Shown here: positions 41,951 through 49,700 of the stretch, one piece after another
How the letters are laid out: each line of letters begins with the position of its first letter
How positions within the stretch are numbered: position 1 is the first letter of the stretch
Source: JABDGM01 sp046349975
GTDB taxonomy: Bacteria; Planctomycetota; Planctomycetia; Pirellulales; Lacipirellulaceae
Length of the DNA: 64,000 bases
Assembly (NCBI GenBank): GCA_046349975.1
Contig: JAXMBH010000009.1
Span: forward strand, 124,001 to 188,000
Reading direction: 5' to 3'
Notes under the pieces: generated by a model
Seen by the model: the letters and a program-made list of their open reading frames with translations, nothing else
Told to the model about the DNA's origin: nothing
Database searches by the model: none
Position numbers and translations under genes: made by a program

Positions 41951-42733
41951 TCACCCGTAGCGGCGAAGGAGGCGGTCGACAAACCGCGGGCAGAGGCGGT
42001 CGAGAAGCAGCCACAAGCGGCTACGCCAACCGGTGACAAGGAACGTGCGGCCAACTTCGATGGCGCGGACGATTTGGACCGCCACGTTGCGCGCGGGCAT
42101 CCGACGCGGTTCGGGCCAGGGAAGGCCTTTGTCTTCGAGCAGCGTGTCGAAGTGTTCGCTTTGCGTCGGGCCGGGGGCGACCAGGAGCAGGTCGATGCCG
42201 AGGCGGGCGAATTCTGGCCGAAGTGCTTCGGTGAAGCCATGAAGCGCGTGCTTGCTCGCAGAATAGATGCTTTTGTGCGGTGCTGCCCGTTCGCCGAGAA
42301 TCGACCCGATGTTGACGACGATCGGGTGTCGGCCTGTGCGAAGCAGGGGGATGGCCTCGCGGATCAGTGCGACCGGCGCGAAGAAGTTTGTGTCCATGAT
42401 CGGCCAAACGCGGTTCGGGTCCGATTCGGCGAAACGGCCGTGCGCGGCGACGCCGGCGTTGTTGATGAGGATATCGAGGCCGCCAAGCTCATCGCGCGCG
42501 GCCGCAAGGGCGCGTTTTCGATCGTCGGAATTGGTCACGTCCCCCACAGTGCACACAGCGCGGCCGCCAAGCCGCGAAACTTCTTCAGCCACGCCTGCGA
42601 GCCGATCCTCCCGGCGTGCGAACAGGATGAGATCGACGTTGTGTCGCGCGAGCTCGATCGCAAGTGCGCGCCCAATTCCGCTGGATGCACCGGTAATGAG
42701 TGCGCGGCAGCGTTTGAGGTTCCGGTACGCCAT
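41951..42733 (-). CDS. Short-chain dehydrogenase/reductase
   Basis: This 260-residue cytosolic oxidoreductase shows CRALITGASSGIGRALAIEL (TGxxxGxG cofactor motif), NNAG (DILINNAGVAAHGRF), and the catalytic Ser with YSASK (NIGSILGERAAPHKSIYSAS). A basic C-terminal tail (SRLWLLLDRLCPRFVDRLLR) may associate with membrane. The substrate is not predictable. It resembles the DltE/YqjQ-like subgroup of SDRs. It is separated from the upstream hflX gene by 116 bp. Confidence 0.86.
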   Translation of the reverse strand: MAYRNLKRCRALITGASSGIGRALAIELARHNVDLILFARREDRLAGVAEEVSRLGGRAVCTVGDVTNSDDRKRALAAARDELGGLDILINNAGVAAHGRFAESDPNRVWPIMDTNFFAPVALIREAIPLLRTGRHPIVVNIGSILGERAAPHKSIYSASKHALHGFTEALRPEFARLGIDLLLVAPGPTQSEHFDTLLEDKGLPWPEPRRMPARNVAVQIVRAIEVGRTFLVTGWRSRLWLLLDRLCPRFVDRLLRRYG

Positions 42734-42849
42734 GCCCCAAATATAGCCGAGCCCTAGGGGCTCGGATGCGCTGGGCTAGCAGCGAAAGCGTTTTTGCGTT
42801 CCAGCCGAAACGGCGGGGCTTTGTGAATCACCCAGCCGAGACGATTGGG

Positions 42850-44256
42850 CTATTTATGGGCGCCGTTCGTTGAGTGGCCGTTTGTTTGCGCGTGGCCATT
42901 GGTCGACGAGTGCCCGTTGCGCGGGGTCCAGTCGTCTTGGTCCTGCCCGTCGCGAATCCAATCCTGGCCGTTCGCACGGAGCTTGATCCGCGCTTCGTTC
43001 GGGTCCAGCGTGCCCAAGTACTTCTTCGGCATCCGGCAGTGCACGGAAACGCGGTCTTCCGAGTACGTTCGGCTAAGGACCTCGCCGTGTTGTGCGAGCC
43101 CAGCGAGCAGGCGGCCGTTCGCGACGCCCGTTTCGACATCGACATCCAGGAAGTGGTGCGTGAGCGCGCCGCTCACGGCCGATGCCAGCCGGTTGAGGCC
43201 TTCGCCCGTGCGGGCGCTAATGGGAACCGCCGAAGGATATCGCTCGAGCAGCCGATCGATTGTGCCATGTTCATCGGCCGGAATCGCGTCAATCTGGTTG
43301 AGCACCAGCAGCGTGTCCTTCTCGCGAATCCCCAACTCTTCGAGCACTGTATAGACCGACGCGATCTGATCCAGCACCGTGGGATTGCTGGCATCCGCGA
43401 CATGCATCAGCAAATCGGCCTGCCGAGCTTCTTCCAGCGTGGCCTTGAAGCTCGCGATGAGACCGTGCGGCAAGTCGCGGATGAAACCAACCGTGTCGCT
43501 CAGGAGCACCGGGCCCCAACCGGGCAGTTGCCAGCGGCGGGTGCGGGTGTCAAGCGTGGCGAAAAGTTTGTCCTCGGCCAGCACGCCTGCGCCGGTAAGT
43601 TTGTTCAGCAGCGTACTCTTGCCGGCATTCGTATAGCCGACGAGCGACACCGTCATGCGATCGCTGCGGGCGGCCACTTCCCGCTCCTTGCGACGCTGTA
43701 CCTGGCTCAGCTCGTTGCGCAAATCGACAATCCGTCGCTCCACTAACCGGCGGTCTGTTTCCAACTGCTTTTCACCAGGGCCGCGCATGCCGACGCCGGC
43801 TTTAATACGCGACAAGTGGGTCCACATTCGCTTCAATCGCGGCAGCGAGTATTCGAGTTGCGCCAGCTCCACCGCCAGCCGGGCTTCATGTGTGCGGGCA
43901 CGCGTCGAGAAAATATCCAAGATCACTTCGGTGCGGTCGAGTACCTTCACACCCAGCTCGCGCTCCAGGTTGCGAACTTGTGCGGCAGAGAGATTATTGT
44001 CGAACACGATGGCGTCCGCATCGGTGGCGCGGATCATCAACTCTAGTTGTTCGACTTTGCCCTTGCCGAGATAAGTGGTCTGATCGGGGACCTGGCGGCG
44101 TTGCGTAAGACGGCCGACGACTTCGGCCCCGGCGGTTTCCACGAGGCCCGCAAGTTCATCAAGATTGTCGCGGGCAGTTTGCTTATCGGGCAGCTCGACG
44201 CCGACCAGCACGGCCGACTCGCTTTGCACACCCTGCTTGCGATCAAGTTCCTTCAC
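42850..44256 (-). CDS. hflX: Ribosome-associated GTPase HflX
   Basis: This GTPase (about 468 residues) splits or rescues stalled ribosomes under stress. It has the N-terminal HflX domain (DQTTYLGKGKVEQLELMIRA), a coiled-coil linker with the GMRGPGEKQLETDRRLVERR signature, and the G domain: GYTNAGKST (G1, about 205-213), the switch region LFATLDTRTRR, DTVGFIRDLP (G3), and NQID (G4). I chose GTG at 44256 because GGAG lies about 12 bases upstream. The alternative at 44268 is TTG directly after GGAG. The C-terminus carries an odd Asn-Gly-His-rich tail of about 25 residues. Confidence 0.92.
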   Translation of the reverse strand: MKELDRKQGVQSESAVLVGVELPDKQTARDNLDELAGLVETAGAEVVGRLTQRRQVPDQTTYLGKGKVEQLELMIRATDADAIVFDNNLSAAQVRNLERELGVKVLDRTEVILDIFSTRARTHEARLAVELAQLEYSLPRLKRMWTHLSRIKAGVGMRGPGEKQLETDRRLVERRIVDLRNELSQVQRRKEREVAARSDRMTVSLVGYTNAGKSTLLNKLTGAGVLAEDKLFATLDTRTRRWQLPGWGPVLLSDTVGFIRDLPHGLIASFKATLEEARQADLLMHVADASNPTVLDQIASVYTVLEELGIREKDTLLVLNQIDAIPADEHGTIDRLLERYPSAVPISARTGEGLNRLASAVSGALTHHFLDVDVETGVANGRLLAGLAQHGEVLSRTYSEDRVSVHCRMPKKYLGTLDPNEARIKLRANGQDWIRDGQDQDDWTPRNGHSSTNGHAQTNGHSTNGAHK

Positions 44257-44407
44257 TATGAATTGCAACTCCTGGTGAGTGGTTCCAGCCCAGTATGACC
44301 GTCTTATCGGAGGCGTTTCCTTGGGCGGCGTCTATCCTGTTCCATTATACCTCTTTGTCAAGTGGCGCGCCGTCGCCAAAGGTTCGCACCGGCAGCGAAA
44401 ACTCGCC

Positions 44408-44435
44408 CGTAGGACCGACAATGCTGTCCGTCCGC
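44408..44435. repeat. GTAGGACGGAC-type palindrome, copy 2 (degenerate)
   Basis: CGTAGGACCGACAATG followed by CTGTCCGTCCGC forms an imperfect palindrome in the hflX to BBP7-like spacer. Confidence 0.55.
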
Positions 44436-44499
44436 ACTGTTAAGAATTGGCAAGCCACGTTTGTGTTTCGGCAGGGGAATCGAGCATTCCATAAATAAA

Positions 44500-44529
44500 C
44501 GTAGGACGGACAAAATTGTCCGTCCTACG
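44500..44529. repeat. GTAGGACGGAC-type palindrome, copy 3 (perfect)
   Basis: A perfect 14-bp stem, CGTAGGACGGACAA with TTGTCCGTCCTACG and a 2-base loop. It lies 16 bp beyond the stop of the BBP7-like gene and may also end its transcript. This is the clearest copy of the family. Confidence 0.8.
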
Positions 44530-44545
44530 CGGATGGCGGTTCTTG

Positions 44546-46027
44546 CTACCAGATAAATTCGAAGCCGACGTGGCCACCGTGGTAGAACAAGTGGCCGTCG
44601 TTATCGACGAACGGCACCCGGTCGCCTTGGTTGCCGTACGGCGAAGTCTGGTTGAAGTTGTTGCCAGCCAGCACGAGCTGGTTCATGTACAACATTTCGT
44701 AACCGGCTCGCAGCGACAGGCTCGGCAGAATGTCGGCCACCACGTCGACGCTCGCTTCGGTGAGCAGGGCCACGTTGTCGTCGCGGAACTTCTCGGTCAG
44801 CGCCGGCGGAATCGTGCCGGGCGGCGTCGTGGAGATGCGATTCGTCAACACCGAGTGGTTGTTGTAGATACCAACTTTACCCTCGGAGCCGACCCGCAGA
44901 CCTTGAAACAAGCTGATCCAGGCGTCCGCACCGGTTTGGAAGCCGGCCAGGTTGTTGTCGGCCTGGGTGCTATAGCGAAGGCCGGCGAGCGGACCAAACG
45001 GTTGCGCCGTGGCTGGTTCCGAGCCGAACGTTTCAAATAGGAAGTCATCGTCTAACCGCGTGTAGCGGAAGCCGCCCAGCAACGTGCCCGAGATCCGCGG
45101 GCTATAGCCCAGCCAATAACGGCGGTAGCTGATTTCCGCGGTCTGCAGATCGCTGCGGGCTTTGATCGTGTGCTGCACGGCGCGTTCGCTTTCGGGATTC
45201 GCGCCGCCAGGCAGGTTCACGCCTACCGGGCTCGTGCCGAACAAACCGAATTCCGGCGCTGGCCGCGAGAAGAGTGAGTACAGGTTTCCCGTGGGGTCAA
45301 CGACTGTCTTCTGATCCTCGAAGTCATAGATGCCCGTATAGCCAAATTCAACGACCGACAGTGGGCCGATGTCATAGCGGCCAATCACGCGGAACCCGGT
45401 TTGATCACGCGCGTCCAAGTCCTTCGAGTCCAACACCACCGTGTTGCCGACGTTGAGCGACGTGAATTGGATATCTTGATTGAATGTCGTATCGCGACGT
45501 AGATACACAGCCTCAGCTCGCATATCGAAATAATGCGGTCCGCGCTGATCCGCCAACTGGCCTTCTACGCCGACGTCTTCCATCAGCTGATAGCCGACGG
45601 CCGGGTCGGTGCCGCCGCAGCCCATCGGCATGCAACCGCCGAAACCGCCGCCGCAGTACGGGCCGTTGCAGCCGCCGCAGCCGTCGCTGTAGCAGCCACC
45701 GTCACAGCCGCCATTGCAATCGTTGCACCCGCAGCCTCCGCAGCCGCCATAACAGCCATTGGGATCGCCGTATTGCGTCTGCATGATCATTGGACGGCCG
45801 TTGGCGTCGGTGTACGACGATTGGCCGGCCATCGCGGCACCGGCGGGCGCCGTGTAGTACGCCTGGCTCGCGCGGCCGTTCGCTGGAGCAGCCGGCCGCC
45901 CGCCGTACGCGAAGTCACCGTACGGCCCCTGGGCGAATGTGAACGCAGATGCTGTGGAAATCATCACCGCCGCAGCGGCGAGCGCAACGAGCTTAGTTCG
46001 TGTTCGAGCAAACTGACCGACTCGCAT
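44546..46027 (-). CDS. BBP7-like outer-membrane beta-barrel protein with Gly/Cys-rich linker
   Basis: This 493-residue exported protein has a signal peptide (MRVGQFARTRTKLVALAAAA ending near ASAFTFAQ). Residues about 75-130 are Gly/Cys rich (GGCGGCGCNDCNGGCDGGCY). The rest is an alternating hydrophobic/polar pattern typical of an outer-membrane barrel, ending in the aromatic-rich HVGFEFIW, a barrel-type C-terminal Phe-x-x-Trp. It is consistent with the planctomycete BBP7 family. ATG 46027 has GAGGGGGG upstream. Its function is unknown, perhaps porin-like or structural. It is divergent from the giant subtilase. Confidence 0.72.
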   Translation of the reverse strand: MRVGQFARTRTKLVALAAAAVMISTASAFTFAQGPYGDFAYGGRPAAPANGRASQAYYTAPAGAAMAGQSSYTDANGRPMIMQTQYGDPNGCYGGCGGCGCNDCNGGCDGGCYSDGCGGCNGPYCGGGFGGCMPMGCGGTDPAVGYQLMEDVGVEGQLADQRGPHYFDMRAEAVYLRRDTTFNQDIQFTSLNVGNTVVLDSKDLDARDQTGFRVIGRYDIGPLSVVEFGYTGIYDFEDQKTVVDPTGNLYSLFSRPAPEFGLFGTSPVGVNLPGGANPESERAVQHTIKARSDLQTAEISYRRYWLGYSPRISGTLLGGFRYTRLDDDFLFETFGSEPATAQPFGPLAGLRYSTQADNNLAGFQTGADAWISLFQGLRVGSEGKVGIYNNHSVLTNRISTTPPGTIPPALTEKFRDDNVALLTEASVDVVADILPSLSLRAGYEMLYMNQLVLAGNNFNQTSPYGNQGDRVPFVDNDGHLFYHGGHVGFEFIW

Positions 46028-46052
46028 CGTAATCCCCCCCTCGACAAGATCT

Positions 46053-46121
46053 GATTGCCGATTTCGAAGGGCGGCTTGTGGAGGCCCTCGCCACAGAACC
46101 CGCCGTTCGAAATCAGCAATC
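46053..46121. repeat. Inverted repeat in the BBP7-like/subtilase spacer
   Basis: The 22-bp arms GATTGCCGATTTCGAAGGGC (+GG) and CCGCCGTTCGAAATCAGCAA (+TC) match at 20 of 22 positions, separated by 25 bp that contain a smaller TTGTGG/CCACAG pair. It lies just upstream of the BBP7-like start codon, within its 5' untranslated region. Confidence 0.7.
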
Positions 46122-46490
46122 TTGGTCGTGTGCGGCGGCTCGCGGGCGGCAGAACCTGGGTCCGCCTGGAGTGCCGGCACATTGCCACGCAAAAAACTAT
46201 CGGACCGCTATCCGCGGAAAAACCAGACGTTTCGTCAAATGCCGCACTTCTTCGCCAACCTTCCCAATTTGCAGCAGCAGCGCGTGACAGTTGGACCGGC
46301 CACCCGGCCCCTCAGGGCAAGGAGCTGGATCGATAATTGCTTAGCGGCCATCGAGTTGCGGCAGGCGTGGCCTGGGCGAGGCACTTCGCCTTGCCCGGCC
46401 GGTGGTGTGCATGGTCGCCAGCGATTCGCCGCAGATTCTGCGGAACCAGCGAAGTCTACGGAAGGTTTCAAATCTACTTAACCAATTAAT

Positions 46491-46519
46491 TTGACCGGTT
46501 TTCCTGGTCGGTTTACGAT
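46491..46519 (+). promoter_or_regulatory. Candidate sigma-70 promoter for the giant subtilase
   Basis: TTGACC (46491-46496) and TACGAT (46514-46519) are spaced by 17 bp in an otherwise AT-rich stretch. This would give a leader of about 250 bases before the GTG start at 46779. Confidence 0.4.
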
Positions 46520-46778
46520 GGAAAGATTGGAACGGCCACAACGATAGCATCGTCGAAAGCGATTGGGTGGAGGCACGGGAACCACCCTTTCAAGCGTGCG
46601 AACGCGCTCATGGGAGCAGGGGGATTCGTACGGGCCATGGCCGTGATTTAGCAGCGCGGACGCTGCGTACGCAGGCGGTAACCATCTTTTCGAAAAACAG
46701 CTTTGCGCGGCGATCGGAACCGCCCGCTTGGCTGCCGCGATTCGGATCGAGCCGGAATTCAGTGAAGGGGAATCTACT

Positions 46779-49700
46779 GTGAAAAGACGCAACCGGAAGG
46801 GTCGGCGTTTTAGTGCACTTGGTCGCAAGCCGCTGGGCTTGCTCAGCATCGGCAAGCAACGCCAGCGTCGCACCTGGACGATCGAGAAGCTCGAGGACCG
46901 GATGGTCTTCTCGGTTTCGCCTTTCAATCTCGATGTCCAGACGACTAGTTTTGGGAACGACACGGCCGCAGGCGCCGCCGCGACACTGATGCGCGAAATC
47001 GAGTGGCAAGTCGCTCAATCGGCGGCTGCGGCCAATCTACCCGCCCCCGACTACGTGTTGTACTCACTGCCAAACGACCCCTTGTTCCCGAATCAATGGC
47101 ACCTGCTCAATGTGGGGCAAGAGGTCGGAAATCCTGACTTCCAGCACATCTATGGCGTGGCCGGCCAGGATATTAACGTGGTTCCGGTGTGGAACATGGT
47201 ACGCCCCGATGGAGGCATCGGGTACACCGGTGCCGGCGTGATGGTCGCGGTCATCGATAGCGGCGTGCAAACCGATCATCCCGATCTGGCTGCTAATATT
47301 TCGCTGACCTTGCGGTACGATGCAATTGATGGCTCCGCGAATGTGGATCCGGAAGGTCTCGAGTTGGTTACCGATCCCACCGGCGCAGCGCACGGAACAG
47401 CGGTCGCTGGCTTGATCGGCGCCGTTTGGAATAACGGCGAGGGTGGCGCCGGCGTGGCCCCGGGCGTCACACTCGTGCCGATCCAACTGGTTACAGCCGG
47501 ACAGACCGACGAAGCGACCGTTCGCGCATTGCGGTATGCAATGACACACGGCGTTGACATCACCAACAACAGTTGGGGCCCGGCAGACGTTCGTCAAATC
47601 GCAACGCTCGACCCGACGATTTATGACGCGCTGCGTGATTCGGTGATATTTGGCCGCAACGGCTTGGGCATGATCAACGTGTGGGCTGCCGGCAACGGCG
47701 GCGGGCCCAGCGTGAGCGCCGGCTTCCAAAGCTTCGGCAATTGGGATAGCGCATCGTACGATCCGTATATCAATTCTCGGTACGTGATCGGTGTCACGGG
47801 TGTCGATCATGACGGCCAATACCGCAATGCCGATGGGACGTTTACCTCCTATCCGGAAGCCGGGGCAGACGTCCTCGTCGCGGCGCCCACCGGTTCGAAT
47901 GCAGCCCAAAATGTCGCTGAAGATAGTGGCCAGGGCAGCGGTTTGTGGACGACTGACTTGACCGGCAAGTACGGCTTCAACGCCGCGCCGTTGCCCAACG
48001 GCTTCGATGCCGATCGCGACTTCTTACCCAATCCGGATTACACTTCGCGCTTTAATGGCACGTCGGCGGCTGCGCCGATTGTCTCGGGTGTCATCGCGCT
48101 CATGCTCGAAGCAAACCCGAACCTCACGTACCGCGATGTGCAAGAGATTCTCGTGCGGAGTTCACGCACGAATGCGTGGTATGAGTCGCCGGAAGCCCCC
48201 ACGACGATTTCTGGGGGTGCCGTATCGGGAGCAGCGACGGGTAGTTCGGCTGTCGGGATCGCTACTGGATCCGCGGCTGGATCAAACACAACGTACGTTT
48301 ATGCAGGCGGCGGCTCACTAGCCAGTGGGGCCGCAATTGAGTACGACTTTGGCGACGCGCCAGCCATCTACGGCAGCGCTCAACACCGCACTGACGATAA
48401 CAACCTTACGCTTGGCCCAGTTCGCGACTCAGAAGGGGCTGGGCAGCCTACGCCGAACGCAGACGGAGATGATAATAACCCGCCTACCAATCCGCTAATC
48501 GATGACGAAGATGGAGTAATCCTCCCATCGAGCGGAGGTGTAGCTACCATCAGCCGTGGTAGAGTCGTAAACGTTCAGGTTAATGCTCCGCAAGGAGGCG
48601 TACTGAATGCATGGATTGATTTCGATCAGAATAATTCTTGGGACCAAAACACGACGGAACACGTGGTTTGGAACCGCTTACTCACGCCAGGTTCCAATCT
48701 AGTTACTATCACCGTTCCTGCGGGAGTGGCTGTCGGGCAGACATACGCCCGTTTTCGTTTGACTTCGCAGTCTTATATCGATTCACTGATTAACAGTGGA
48801 CTGGATCTGGGCCCTGTGGGTATAGCGCCCGATGGTGAGGTAGAGGACTATCGCGTAATTGTTCAAAGTGGCGGTGGTGGTGGAGGCACTGGGGGAATCT
48901 CCGGGGTATCAAATTTCTATACCACTTGGCAGACAAATCAGCTCGGGCCTTTCCGTGATCCAGATCCCTACTATCACAGCGCTACGGGGGCACCAGTTGG
49001 GTACTTTCCAACTTCGGGAGCGGCACTATTCGATCCGATTGCGAATCCTGCGGTGGTTGGTAACGCACCCGACGCCCGCCAATCTACTTCCGCCTCTCCA
49101 TTAAGTGGAAATGATGCGGCCAGACGAAACGGGCGCTACGAGTTGATGCCGGCCCTGTTTGCGAACGGTGCTGGTTATACTGTTAGCCAGGGATATGGCT
49201 TCTACGGTGAGTCAGTTGGCTACGCTCATGGCATCGTTGACGCAGAGCTTGCAGTGCAGTTGGCTAAGCAGTGGCACGCACTTGGGCAAGATATCGCGCC
49301 GAATACTGAAAAGACGTACACTACGTTTGTTTTGGAAGAAGGATTGAATTTGCCCGCCGCTGAGAAAATGGCGAACAATGGCATGCTCGTCCCTGGTGGC
49401 ATCGGCGGTCAGTCTGGCTTTATTGGATATTGGGATGAGTATAACGCTGATCCCCCTGCTCCATTTGACCCGGCGAATAGTGATAGCTGGCCGGATGACT
49501 CCCGCGGCGCGTCCTATATCGATTTCGCAGTTACTCCTAATCAGCAAATAAGTGTCGAGTATGTTGAAGTGAAGGTCTCAGTTTCGGGGCCTCCCTCGAA
49601 CTTAGACTTTCTGCGGATCATGCTTACATCGCCGGATGGGACCCAGAGTGAACTGAATCATTATTATTCGGACCCGTCATTTATTCCGCACTCAAGTCAA

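Noticed and set aside
46120..46778. Cyclic-di-GMP riboswitch or other riboswitch in the long leader of the subtilase
   Set aside because: The conserved GEMM core sequences could not be found. Only a possible sigma-70 promoter is supported.
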